DNA of 64,000 bases from JAXMAO01 sp046350375 (lineage in GTDB: Bacteria; Planctomycetota; Phycisphaerae; UBA1845; UTPLA1): assembly GCA_046350375.1 (NCBI GenBank), contig JAXMAO010000001.1:1-64000 (forward strand). Direction: 5' to 3'. The translations under genes and the position numbers were made by a program. Below the pieces are notes generated by a model. That model saw only the letters and a program-made list of their open reading frames with translations. It ran no database searches and was not told where the DNA came from. Shown piece by piece: positions 34,166-42,565 of this stretch (its first letter is position 1; every line of letters begins with the position of its first letter).

Positions 34166-35093
34166 CATGGTCGCACTCCTGATCGCTGCGGCGCTGGCTG
34201 CCGGCCCAACCACGCGGCCGACCACGCCGAGCGAACTGCGGGCGGCGTGCAAACTGGTCGCGCCGGCCGGCGGGACGATCATCCTTGACCGCAACATCAT
34301 CGGGCTCGCTGAGTCCCTCTATATCGCGACCCTCGGCGACGTGACCATCCTCGGGACAACCGGAACCGCTGGGCTGTCCTGGTCGTGGCCGTGGGACGGG
34401 GTCCGCAGCGAACACAACGGCCTGGAGATTAGCGCCCGTCGAATCGTCATCAACGGCATCCGCCTGCGGAACTACCAGCAGCCCGGCGCGGCCCTGAAGC
34501 TCGATCCGACCGAATCCGCGATCGTCTCGGCCTGCACGATCGACTCGTGCGGAACCGCGCGTCATCCCGCGTACACGCTGCCGGCGAGGTCCGCCAGCGA
34601 CGTACCCTACACGAGCGGCATCGCGATGCACCGCGGCACAGCAGCGTCGCTGATGGTGAGCGGCTGCACCTGGGTCAACTCATGCACTCAGTGGCGCGAC
34701 TGGTCGCACTGTCTCTATGCCGACGCCGGCAGCGTGACCGTGATCGGCTGCACCTACGTCGCGTCTGGCAATCCGTGGTCGTGGGGACCGACTGGTCGGC
34801 AGGCCACCGTGATCGGCTGCCGGGTTCTCTCGACCTGCCACACGCGGGACCGGGCCGGCAACGAGACCTGGCCGTATCTCTGCGACTTACCGATCGGACC
34901 CGATATCACGCTCGCCGGTAACACGATCGCCGGCACCTGGGTCGTGATGTACACCGGCCACCCGTCACAGGCCCGGCAGGCGATCGGGCCGAACGACTAC
35001 AGCGGTGCGATCGTTACCGAGCACTGGGGCGCGGACACCGGCCGCGGCGAGTGGCTGACGCGTGCGCAGTGCGAAGCACTAGGATGGAGGTAG
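34158..35093 (+). CDS. Secreted right-handed beta-helix (pectate-lyase-like) protein
   Basis: 311 aa from the ATG at 34158, overlapping the upstream stop. A hydrophobic start MVALLIAAALAAGPTT is a plausible signal peptide. The body has rungs typical of a parallel beta-helix: GGTIILDRNIIGLAESLYIA, GLEISARRIVINGIRL, ASLMVSGCTW, SVTVIGCTYV, ATVIGCRVLS, ITLAGNTIAG. It sits among early cargo genes rather than tail genes, so an enzyme or surface protein delivered by the prophage is as likely as a tail spike. Substrate unknown. Confidence 0.6.
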   Translation: MSSMVALLIAAALAAGPTTRPTTPSELRAACKLVAPAGGTIILDRNIIGLAESLYIATLGDVTILGTTGTAGLSWSWPWDGVRSEHNGLEISARRIVINGIRLRNYQQPGAALKLDPTESAIVSACTIDSCGTARHPAYTLPARSASDVPYTSGIAMHRGTAASLMVSGCTWVNSCTQWRDWSHCLYADAGSVTVIGCTYVASGNPWSWGPTGRQATVIGCRVLSTCHTRDRAGNETWPYLCDLPIGPDITLAGNTIAGTWVVMYTGHPSQARQAIGPNDYSGAIVTEHWGADTGRGEWLTRAQCEALGWR

Positions 35094-35097
35094 GACC

Positions 35098-36264
35098 ATG
35101 ACGACAGATACGGATGGACCCAACGCGTTGCGCGAGACAGACGCCGCCGCGCTCGCCCTGGCGAGCGACGAGCAGAACTCCGCCAAGCTCGATGCCCTGC
35201 TCGAGCGGCTTCGAGAACAGGGTCCATCGGCCGTCGTTTCTGGATTGCAGGCCGTCATCGCCGGACCGCAGGCCGACGTACTGAATGTCCATCGCTACAT
35301 CGCGGAATTCGCCTTTCTGACCGGCGACATCGACGAGGCCGAGCGCTCACTGGCGCTGCTGCTGGCCATCGATCCCGACGACCGCGACGCCCTCAACCGG
35401 ATGGGTCGCATTCACAAACTTCGCGGCCGGCTGGCGGAGGCCGAGGCGGCCTATCGGCGAGTGATGGTTCTGTCGGCGGACGACGAGTCGTGGCAGGCCA
35501 TCGCCTACGGCAACCTCGGCCTGATCTACAAGACCCGCGGCGACCTCGACCAGGCCGAGGCCATGCTCCGCAAGGCGCTGGCGATCGACGAGAAGCTCGG
35601 CCGGCTGGAGGGCATGGCCGCCGACTACGGCAACCTCGGCGTGATCTACAAGACCCGCGGCGACCTCGACCAGGCCGAGGCCATGCACCGCAAGTCGCTG
35701 GAGATTGAGGAGAAGCTCGGCCGGCTGGAGGGCATGGCCGCCGACTACGGCAACCTCGGCCTGATCTACCAGATCCGCGGCGACCTCGACCAGGCCGAGT
35801 CCATGCACCGCAAGTCGCTGGAGATTGAGGAGAAGCTCGGCCAGCTGGAGGGCATGGCCAACCAGTACGGCAACCTCGGCCTGATCTACCAGGCCCGCGG
35901 CGAGCTCGACCCGGCCGAGGCCATGCACCGCAAGTCGCTGGAGATTGAGGAGAAGCTCGGCCGGCTGGAGGGCATGGCCGCCGACTACGGCAACCTCGGC
36001 GTGATCTACCAGATCCGCGGCGACCTCGACCAGGCCGAGTCCATGCACCGCAAGTCGCTGGAGATTGAGGAGAAGCTCGGCCGGCTGGAGGGCATGGCCA
36101 ACCAGTACGGCAACCTCGGCCTGATCGCCCAGCAGCGCAGTCAGTTCGGCGAGGCACGCCGCCTGTGGACGCAGTCGCGCGACCTCTACAAGAAGCTTGG
36201 CGGCGCCGCCATGGTCGCGAAGCTGCAACGCTGGCTCGACCACCTGCCACCGGGAGACGAATGA
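35098..36264 (+). CDS. TPR protein with near-identical 40-residue repeats
   Basis: 388 aa. An N-terminal helical part with one or two diverged TPR-like units (YIAEFAFLTGDIDEAERSLA) is followed by five full and one partial kinesin-light-chain-type TPRs of 40 residues (YGNLGLIYKTRGDLDQAEAM, then HRKSLEIEEKLGRLEGMA). The repeats are almost identical in DNA, so they expanded recently by unequal exchange. Tetratricopeptide superhelices bind peptides or proteins; partner unknown. It lies between the beta-helix gene and a small gene in the prophage cargo segment. Confidence 0.85.
   Translation: MTTDTDGPNALRETDAAALALASDEQNSAKLDALLERLREQGPSAVVSGLQAVIAGPQADVLNVHRYIAEFAFLTGDIDEAERSLALLLAIDPDDRDALNRMGRIHKLRGRLAEAEAAYRRVMVLSADDESWQAIAYGNLGLIYKTRGDLDQAEAMLRKALAIDEKLGRLEGMAADYGNLGVIYKTRGDLDQAEAMHRKSLEIEEKLGRLEGMAADYGNLGLIYQIRGDLDQAESMHRKSLEIEEKLGQLEGMANQYGNLGLIYQARGELDPAEAMHRKSLEIEEKLGRLEGMAADYGNLGVIYQIRGDLDQAESMHRKSLEIEEKLGRLEGMANQYGNLGLIAQQRSQFGEARRLWTQSRDLYKKLGGAAMVAKLQRWLDHLPPGDE
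35521..36120 (+). repeat. 120-bp in-frame tandem repeat, five units
   Basis: The sequence repeats with an exact 120-bp period (35521, 35641, 35761, 35881, 36001), units differing at only a few bases. Each encodes one 40-aa TPR. No spacers, so this is not a CRISPR. Copy number is likely variable and may be misassembled by short reads. Confidence 0.9.
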
Positions 36265-36485
36265 TGAAAAAACAGGACTGTGACCCCCGCCCGCTCTGGC
36301 AGCGATCCCGGGAGGCCTGCGACGAGCACCTGGCCACCAGCCCCATCGTCCTGGGCGAGCATGGATCGCTCGTGATCCGCCTGCGGGAGCTGATAGAGCG
36401 GATGTATCGGCAGGGCTTCGATGAGGGGTTTAAGCAAGGCTGGTACCACGGCTGGGCAGAGGATGGTGGAGCAGAGGAACAATGA
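36261..36485 (+). CDS. Small phage protein
   Basis: 74 aa from the ATG at 36261, overlapping the TPR stop. Helical, ending IERMYRQGFDEGFKQGWYHG, an aromatic-glycine helix seen in several small phage proteins. Function unknown. Confidence 0.5.
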   Translation: MMKKQDCDPRPLWQRSREACDEHLATSPIVLGEHGSLVIRLRELIERMYRQGFDEGFKQGWYHGWAEDGGAEEQ

Positions 36486-36700
36486 CGCGCGCGCATGAGA
36501 ATCGCGATCGTCCACCCCGGTGGCCGGATGTCTCGGACATACTCGCGGAGATACATCGTGACAAATGGCGATTCAGCATCACGTGCCGGAGTGCCGATGA
36601 CGCACTGAAACTGATGACGTTGTTGTTGGTGGGCGCGATCGGCGGGGATGCGGTGTCCGCGGCCGCACCCGGACCATCGCAGTACGTATGCTGGCCCTAG
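36482..36700 (+). CDS. Small phage protein
   Basis: 72 aa (MTRAHENRDRPPRWPDVSDI) with one hydrophobic segment ALKLMTLLLVGAIGGDAVSA. It overlaps the upstream gene by 4 bp and the downstream methylase start by about 13 bp. Unknown. Confidence 0.45.
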   Translation: MTRAHENRDRPPRWPDVSDILAEIHRDKWRFSITCRSADDALKLMTLLLVGAIGGDAVSAAAPGPSQYVCWP

Positions 36701-37683
36701 TGCCAAGAATCGAGCGAGGCCCCGTGACCATCGCCCCGCCGCTCAAGGCGCCGTTCCCCTACTTCGGCGGCAAGTCCACCGTCGCGGAGCGGGTCTGGTC
36801 GCGCCTGGGCGACGTGGCGAACTACATCGAGCCGTTCTTCGGCAGCGGGGTGATGCTGTTGCGGCGGCCGACCACGCCGAAGACCGAAACGGCCAACGAC
36901 CTCGATTGCAACATCGCCAATTTCTGGCGGGCGACGCAGTTCGCGCCGGAGAAGGTCGCGGTGTGGGCCGACTGGCCGGTCAACGAGGCGGACTTGCACG
37001 CCCGGCATCGCTGGCTCTGCGGACTGGGCTACAACACCAGTCCGGACCGAAAACTTGCCCGCTTCCGCGCCAGAATTCGACTTGATCCGAGCTACTTTGA
37101 CCCGCGGCGAGCGGGCTGGTGGGCGTGGGGCGCCTGCCTCTGGATCGGTAGTGGCTGGTGCGGCGATTGGGGCCGCACGGTAGACGGAGATTGTGATTCG
37201 CGCAGGCCGCATCTTTCGCATCGTCGCAACCTACTGTGGGATCGCGGCCAGATCATGGCCTGGCTCATTCGGCTGCGCGGCCGGTTGCGAAACGTCCGCG
37301 TCTGCTGCGGCGATTGGTCGCGGATTTGTTCGAGCTGGACCACGACGGTCGGGCTTGGGCTGACGGGCGTGTTTCTTGATCCGCCCTATTCCGATGTCGC
37401 CAATCGACATCCGGCCCTATACGCCCACGACGATCAATCGCTCGCCCATGAGGTTCGGGCGTGGTGCCGCGAGCGTGGTCCCGACCCGCAGATGCGGATC
37501 GCTCTGTGCGGCTACGACGGCGAGCACAACGAGCTTGAGGCGAGCGGCTGGTCGATCGAGTCCTGGAAGACGCGGGGCGGCTACGCCAACCAGGGCAAGT
37601 CGGACGGCGATGATGCTCATCGCCGCAAAGAGCGAATCTGGTTCTCGCCGCACTGCCTGAGCGGTGGCGGGTTGTTTGAGTGA
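36688..37683 (+). CDS. D12-class DNA adenine N6-methyltransferase, copy 1
   Basis: 331 aa (a GTG at 36724 is an alternative start). It has the D12 signature FPYFGGKS (23-30), the AdoMet-loop YIEPFFGSG (46-54) and the catalytic LDPPYSD (230-236). The middle contains RRAGWWAWGAC, also in copy 2. It probably methylates adenine in a short site for protection against host restriction or timing of transposition, replacing the role of Mu mom. A target-recognition sequence cannot be read. Confidence 0.88.
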   Translation: MLALVPRIERGPVTIAPPLKAPFPYFGGKSTVAERVWSRLGDVANYIEPFFGSGVMLLRRPTTPKTETANDLDCNIANFWRATQFAPEKVAVWADWPVNEADLHARHRWLCGLGYNTSPDRKLARFRARIRLDPSYFDPRRAGWWAWGACLWIGSGWCGDWGRTVDGDCDSRRPHLSHRRNLLWDRGQIMAWLIRLRGRLRNVRVCCGDWSRICSSWTTTVGLGLTGVFLDPPYSDVANRHPALYAHDDQSLAHEVRAWCRERGPDPQMRIALCGYDGEHNELEASGWSIESWKTRGGYANQGKSDGDDAHRRKERIWFSPHCLSGGGLFE

Positions 37684-37964
37684 GTGAGGCCAACATGAAG
37701 AGCAAAACCAAAGGCGTGTGTCCCCAATGTGCCCAAGAGTTACACGAGCCGGACCTGAAGCTCCTATCGACGGTGGCGCAAATGGCCATTGCCGGGGCAA
37801 TCTTCACCGAAAAATCGAGCGGCCGCGCCTACACACTGACAGGAATGGGACACGGTGGCGAACTAGTCCTATCGCTGCCAGGCGCGGATTCTCCCCGCTA
37901 CCTGCCGCTCGGGTGCATTGACGGATTCGATGTGAGCTACCCGCAAAAGGAGCCGACGAAGTGA
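37680..37964 (+). CDS. Small zinc-knuckle phage protein
   Basis: 94 aa from a GTG at 37680 (an ATG at 37695 is an alternative). A CPQCAQEL knuckle near the start, then beta strands (GELVLSLPGADSPRYLPLGC). It overlaps both neighbours by 4 bp. Function unknown. Confidence 0.5.
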   Translation: MSEANMKSKTKGVCPQCAQELHEPDLKLLSTVAQMAIAGAIFTEKSSGRAYTLTGMGHGGELVLSLPGADSPRYLPLGCIDGFDVSYPQKEPTK

Positions 37965-38467
37965 CCCATGATGCGCGACTCGCCGACATGAAGCGCCAAC
38001 TCGACCGATGCAGGCACTTCACCGGGATCGGGCATCGCGCCGATGGAACACGCCTCGACTGGCACGACCCGTCGCGCGGCACCTGCAAGGCGGGGGTCAA
38101 GTACGACGACGTTTACAAGAGCGGCGCGCGCATGATCGCGCTGCCCTGTTTCCGGCCGGAGTCGGACAATATGCCGAAGGATGGAGTCTGGCCGACGTGT
38201 CCGAAGTGCGAATTCTTCACCGCAGAAGAGTTGACCCGGGAGGCGGAAGAGACGATGTCGCTCTTCGATCAAGGGGTTGAGCGGGTCAGGGCAGCGCGGG
38301 CTGCGATCCTGGCGGCCTGCGGCGGATGGGACCGGACGGCCACGAAACGCGGTTCAATCCGTTGCCTGGTCTGCGAGACGGGGCTTTTGTCTTATTCAAT
38401 CGCGGCGATCAACGGCCACATCCACGCGCGGTGCTCAACGCCGTCCTGCGTGGCGTGGATGGAGTAA
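37961..38467 (+). CDS. Cysteine-rich phage protein with paired CxxC
   Basis: 168 aa from a GTG at 37961. CRHFTG and DPSRGTCKAGVKYDD, then CFRPES and PTCPKCEFFTAEE, and a C-terminal CLVCETG...CSTPSC pair. At least two zinc sites are possible. Many phages carry such proteins next to methylases; function unknown. Confidence 0.55.
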   Translation: MTHDARLADMKRQLDRCRHFTGIGHRADGTRLDWHDPSRGTCKAGVKYDDVYKSGARMIALPCFRPESDNMPKDGVWPTCPKCEFFTAEELTREAEETMSLFDQGVERVRAARAAILAACGGWDRTATKRGSIRCLVCETGLLSYSIAAINGHIHARCSTPSCVAWME

Positions 38468-38469
38468 AC

Positions 38470-38685
38470 ATGGAAGCAAAACACGCGATGATCGTGTCCA
38501 CGAACGGGATAATCGTCCGTGACGGCGCACGGGCTGATGGGACACCGACAAAAATGTTTTACGACAGCAAGACGCTCATAGAGTACATCATCGAGCACGG
38601 GGGCCGCGTGAAGCGGTACATATCGCCCGTCGAACTGAATCCCGCCGATGCCCAGCGCTACACAGATTGGCAGCCATGTGGCTGA
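38470..38685 (+). CDS. Small phage protein
   Basis: 71 aa from the ATG at 38470 (MEAKHAMIVSTNGIIVRDGA), alpha/beta, ending ADAQRYTDWQPCG. No family recognised. Confidence 0.45.
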   Translation: MEAKHAMIVSTNGIIVRDGARADGTPTKMFYDSKTLIEYIIEHGGRVKRYISPVELNPADAQRYTDWQPCG

Positions 38686-38742
38686 TCCCATCAACATCCT
38701 GTCCGTCTGCTCCGGCAGCGGAATGCACGAGGCGTCTGTCCA

Positions 38743-39111
38743 GTGAGTGAAACTCGAACCAGTTTCCGGTTGTCCGAGTTGGAGGGAGAACTACTCCGCC
38801 TCAATTCGGACAGGACAATGTCGCGGGTAGATAGCCTGTGCGAAGCACACGGCCTGTTCTTTCTCTGCCCGAAATGCTTCGCCGAAAATGGTGGAAATGT
38901 CGGGACGCATGGCGTCCTCTGCTGGTTTGCGGATCGCGGCGTTCCAGACGATCTAGACCCGCGACCCGGCCGGTGGCACCCGTTCGGAACAACGATTGAG
39001 GATATTTCGTTCGGCGGTCCGGTTAGTTTCAGCGTGCAACTTACAAGCGGCTGTATGTGGCATGGATTCATTGTGGGCGGTGAGGCGCGGCCCAATTCAC
39101 CCAGAGTTTGA
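38743..39111 (+). CDS. Phage protein with C-P-x-C motif
   Basis: 122 aa from a GTG at 38743. LFFLCPKCFAENGG is followed by beta-type segments HPFGTTIEDISFGGPVSFSV and SGCMWHGFIVGGEA. The 'fxCPxC ... W ... C..H' spacing suggests a small zinc-binding beta domain. The downstream gene follows after 49 bp. Confidence 0.5.
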   Translation: MSETRTSFRLSELEGELLRLNSDRTMSRVDSLCEAHGLFFLCPKCFAENGGNVGTHGVLCWFADRGVPDDLDPRPGRWHPFGTTIEDISFGGPVSFSVQLTSGCMWHGFIVGGEARPNSPRV

Positions 39112-39160
39112 AGGCTGCGGTCGCATTTGTCGCGGCTCTTCGGATGATGAAAGGCGAAAC

Positions 39161-39826
39161 ATGAGCAGCACCGAGCCGCGCGAGCCATATGTCTATCAAC
39201 CGGAGCCGGTCACATCGCCGCTCGCGCCGCGGCTGTGGGGCGTCGCAGGCCCCGGCGCCGAGAATCTATCTGGACGCCGATACACGCGCGAGGAAGCGGA
39301 GGCGATAGTGGCCAACCTGAAGGAGCGCTGGCGACGAATGAACTGGCCGGGCCAGCGCCGGGCGCTGTTTGCGGCCGGCCGCGCCCACGGGCTCGACATC
39401 GATGAGTTGCGAGCCCTCACGCCTGCCGGCTCAATCTCCGCGTTGACGCGACAGCAGGCCGCCGACCTGCTCACGCGACTCAACGGCGATCGGGCCAGAT
39501 TGGCCGCGCCGCCGGCCCCGCGCCGTCGGCCACGCCTGGCCCCGGGATGCGTCCGCACGGTGTCCGACGCGCAGCGCACCTACATTGCGGACCTGCGAAC
39601 GGAAATTCGCGCGAGATACCATTGGACCGACGCCGAGCTCGACGCATGGCTCGATCGTCGCCACTACCGCGATACCGGGCGCCCGATGTCGCGGGTGCTC
39701 GACGGCAAGGACGCTGCCGCCGTCATCCGCCTGCTCCAGATGTTCCTTCGCAACGCCGCTCGCTCCGCGCGCCGGCCGCCGCGCGACATCACCCATCTGC
39801 CGGAGGTCACGTCGCACGCGACGTGA
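39161..39826 (+). CDS. Mu gp16-like putative regulatory protein
   Basis: 221 aa from the ATG at 39161. The C-terminal ~90 residues (DAQRTYIADLRTEIRARYHW, ELDAWLDRRHYRDTGRPMSR, DAAAVIRLLQMFLRN) resemble the Mu gp16 regulatory family (DUF1018): a helix opening, a short loop with a conserved basic patch and a helix ending in LIxxL. The N-terminal ~110 residues also hold a helical module (YTREEAEAIVANLKERWRRM). In Mu this protein belongs to the middle region; function not well known. Confidence 0.5.
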   Translation: MSSTEPREPYVYQPEPVTSPLAPRLWGVAGPGAENLSGRRYTREEAEAIVANLKERWRRMNWPGQRRALFAAGRAHGLDIDELRALTPAGSISALTRQQAADLLTRLNGDRARLAAPPAPRRRPRLAPGCVRTVSDAQRTYIADLRTEIRARYHWTDAELDAWLDRRHYRDTGRPMSRVLDGKDAAAVIRLLQMFLRNAARSARRPPRDITHLPEVTSHAT

Positions 39827-39833
39827 GACGATC

Positions 39834-40655
39834 ATGCCACGGATGGCATCACAGTCCGATGCGACGCCGCCCCTGCCAGGAATGAGGACGGCCACGCGCC
39901 GCACTGCCCGCAGCCACTGGCCTGCCGCGTGGACGCCCGACGAGATCGCAGCGGCCGAGTGGCTGATCGCGCGCTGGAATGAGCACGCCCCGCCGCTGCC
40001 GCGCTGCTACGGCGACGTGCGGCGCAATCGGTTCACCGCCATTCAGCTCTATCGGCGCAACCAGGCCCGTGGCGAGGACCGCATCCCAGCCGAACGGATC
40101 GCTCGCGCCATCCGTCTCTATGCGGCCAGCGAGTGGCGGCAGCGCAACGGCGCATGGCGATCGTTCCGCGACTGGATGGCCAACGCAGAGGAGATGATCG
40201 AGCAGATCGAGGCGGGTGCCCCCCTGCCAGAGCGGATGAAACAGCAGTCGGCCGAGCGCCGGGCAACGGAACAAGAGCGGCGCGAGCGGGCCCGCGCGAG
40301 CGCGGACGCCGAGCGGCTGCTCATGCTGGACGGCATCGTCGAGGCTCACGTCGGTGCGGCCCGCGACGCGGTCGACGTTTGCGCCTTCCTGCACCGGCCG
40401 GTGCAGCCACCGAATGGCGTGCGGGGCGCGATCTCCGCGAGCTACATCCGCGGCGTGGCCGCGCGCAGGGCCCGCGCGGCGGAGTGGATTCGGCGGTTCG
40501 GCCTTCTGCCGGCCGGGCTACAGCAATCGATGGTCGACTCGGCTTTGAGGGTCTTTCGAACGGCATTCAAACGCGACGCTGATACCGCGGATCAGCCGAC
40601 AGTCCGTGGGCTGGCTGTGGCGATTCTGGCCGACCAGGCGGAGCAGCGAGCATGA
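39834..40655 (+). CDS. Early phage hypothetical protein, basic helical
   Basis: 273 aa from the ATG at 39834. TPDEIAAAEWLIARWNEHAP and IPAERIARAIRLYAASEWRQ suggest a DNA-binding or replication-accessory module, followed by a coiled-coil segment (KQQSAERRATEQERRERARA) and a helical end. It overlaps the next gene by 4 bp. No family recognised. Confidence 0.5.
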   Translation: MPRMASQSDATPPLPGMRTATRRTARSHWPAAWTPDEIAAAEWLIARWNEHAPPLPRCYGDVRRNRFTAIQLYRRNQARGEDRIPAERIARAIRLYAASEWRQRNGAWRSFRDWMANAEEMIEQIEAGAPLPERMKQQSAERRATEQERRERARASADAERLLMLDGIVEAHVGAARDAVDVCAFLHRPVQPPNGVRGAISASYIRGVAARRARAAEWIRRFGLLPAGLQQSMVDSALRVFRTAFKRDADTADQPTVRGLAVAILADQAEQRA

Positions 40656-41116
40656 CTCGATCCAAGCCGTGCCGCGTTTGCGGTGAACCGACCAGATCGG
40701 CGTCGGGATGCTGTTCTCGCACCTCGTGCTGCCTCCGACGGCACAAGCGCGACTATAACGCCCGCTTGTACGCGCGCCGGCGACGTTCCGTGCGTTCGCG
40801 TGGTAATGTCGCTCCGCCAGCCCCCGACGTCATCCCGCCCACGGACACCGCGACGACACAATCGACTCGCACCATTGCCCGGCGAGCCAACGCCTCGCAA
40901 CTCCTGGGCGCGGTCCGCGGCTGCCGAGTGGCGATCGAAGGCGACCTTCAAACACTCAATGCATTTGCCCGCCGCCTGATTGTCATCATCCAAGAAGCGG
41001 AAAAGAGGTTGGAGATTGTCGTTAGTGCGTTGCAGGGGGGCGTCGATGAAAGTAGTGAGACCAAGCGCCCCGGCGCGGCGGACGACGACGGTCTGACCGC
41101 AACGCCGACGAGGTAA
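40652..41116 (+). CDS. Zinc-ribbon phage protein with coiled-coil
   Basis: 154 aa. PCRVCGEPTRSASGCCSRTS gives a cysteine cluster near the N-terminus followed by a basic RRHKRDYNARLYARRRR region, as in small zinc-ribbon DNA-binding proteins. The second half is helical (FARRLIVIIQEAEKRLEIVV). Function unknown. Confidence 0.5.
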   Translation: MTRSKPCRVCGEPTRSASGCCSRTSCCLRRHKRDYNARLYARRRRSVRSRGNVAPPAPDVIPPTDTATTQSTRTIARRANASQLLGAVRGCRVAIEGDLQTLNAFARRLIVIIQEAEKRLEIVVSALQGGVDESSETKRPGAADDDGLTATPTR

Positions 41117-41189
41117 CAGCTCGCCGGTATTTTGCACGCCGGAGCACAATCGCCAATGAACTCATCGACGACGGGATTGCAGCATTGGA

Positions 41190-42221
41190 GTGAACCGGCA
41201 GAATCGGCATGATCCGCAGAGACCAGCACGATGCGGCAGCGACCGGCAGCGACCGGCAGCGGGTGATCCGCGCCATCGCCCTGAGCGCGCCCCGTTCCCC
41301 TGGTTCGGCGGCAAGGCCGGCGTCGCCTGGGCTGTATGGCAGGCGCTGGGAGACCCGCAGGTCTACATCGAACCTTTCTTCGGCAGCGGGGCGGCGCTAC
41401 TGGCGCGCCCAGCAGTGGACGGCCCGCGCCGCGAGATCGCCAACGATGCGGATGGCTTCGTGGCGAACTACTGGCGCAGCACGCAGCGGCACCCTGATCG
41501 CGTGGCCAACTACGCCGATTGGCCGAGCAGCGAACTCGATCTCTGCGCGCGGCATCGCTGGCTCAACGATCGAGCCGGTAAGCGGCGCTTCCTCGAGCGC
41601 ATGCGTCGCGACCCACATCATTGCGATGCGCGCCGGGCAGGCTGGTGGGTATGGGGCGTCTCCAACTGGGTCGGCGCCGGGTTCGTCGCTGATCGGATCA
41701 GCGATTCGAACCACAAGAAGCCGCGCCTCAATCCCAATGGCGTCGCATCGTTCACGCGGCGCGAGCGGATCGCTGAGTGCATGGGCAGCCTCTCTGCCCG
41801 CCTGCGTCACGCGATCATCTGCTGCGGTGATTGGCGGCGTGCGTTCATGCGGAGCGACCTGTATGGCACGCGCTCACTCGGCATCTTCCTCGACCCGCCC
41901 TATGATCATGGTGTCGGGCGTGACACGAACTGTTACGCCGTTGAGATGGCCGACACCTCGGCAGTCGGGGAGTTCTGCCGCCAACATGGTCGGCGGAGGA
42001 ATATCCGCATCGTGCTGGCCGGGTTCGAGGGTGAATACGACCTGCCGGGTTGGCGCGTTGTCGGATGGCGGCGAGCGAAGTCATACGCCAAGCGCGAGCA
42101 GGCCCGCGCGAACCTATCTCGCGAGCGCCTCTGGCTGTCGCCGCACTGCGCACCAGTCGAGCTACCACCGGGCGATCGATATTGGTGGGTGCGAGGGGGA
42201 CGCCGAGCGGTCAGTGGGTAG
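41190..42221 (+). CDS. D12-class DNA adenine N6-methyltransferase, copy 2
   Basis: 343 aa from a GTG at 41190. FPWFGGK (36-42), YIEPFFGSG (59-67) and LDPPYDH (234-240) define a D12 N6-adenine methylase. RRAGWWVWGVSNWVGAG and ICCGDWRRAF align with ARRAGWWAWGACL and VCCGDWSRIC of copy 1, so the two are paralogues from a duplication or successive acquisitions. It is the last gene before the right end of the prophage. A short direct repeat (CAGCGACCGG twice) lies at 41237-41258 inside its N-terminus. Confidence 0.87.
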   Translation: MNRQNRHDPQRPARCGSDRQRPAAGDPRHRPERAPFPWFGGKAGVAWAVWQALGDPQVYIEPFFGSGAALLARPAVDGPRREIANDADGFVANYWRSTQRHPDRVANYADWPSSELDLCARHRWLNDRAGKRRFLERMRRDPHHCDARRAGWWVWGVSNWVGAGFVADRISDSNHKKPRLNPNGVASFTRRERIAECMGSLSARLRHAIICCGDWRRAFMRSDLYGTRSLGIFLDPPYDHGVGRDTNCYAVEMADTSAVGEFCRQHGRRRNIRIVLAGFEGEYDLPGWRVVGWRRAKSYAKREQARANLSRERLWLSPHCAPVELPPGDRYWWVRGGRRAVSG

Positions 42222-42565
42222 TTTGGCGCATCACGTCCCCAGCGCAGATTGTGCGCATCGGCTGCCGGTAGCCAGGTCTATCCTCCGCCAGTCCGCAGCT
42301 GAGACTGTTCGCAATTCGTTCGGTCTTAGGTCCGCGAGCATGTCCGATGTCCGCGCATGGCAGTTTGAGAATGAAACCGCACAGATTGGCATAACTGCTG
42401 TAGCGTCAAGAGGTTGCGGCGTCCTCGACGCATGCGGACATTCTTCATATTCTTGCTGCGCCGCCCGCCGAAACCGCCATTATTCCCAAACCAGGAATAA
42501 TCGCACTAGAGGTCGCAACTGACGGCCGTTTCTAGTGTTGTGACGATTTGTGATCGCGGACATTT
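42222..42565. other. Right-end noncoding region of prophage
   Basis: No convincing gene. It holds AGTTTGAGAATG at 42362-42373, a match to AGTTTGAGAACG near the left end, and a perfect hairpin ATTATTCC-CAAACCA-GGAATAAT (42479-42501) that could end early transcription although it lacks a T-run. Probably transposase-binding DNA. Confidence 0.55.

Noticed and set aside
35521..36120. CRISPR array
   Set aside because: Direct repeats of 120 bp without spacers, in frame, coding for TPRs. No cas genes in the window.
35347..36706. Long minus-strand frames over the TPR gene
   Set aside because: They repeat with the same 120-bp period as the sense TPR array, so are its shadow.
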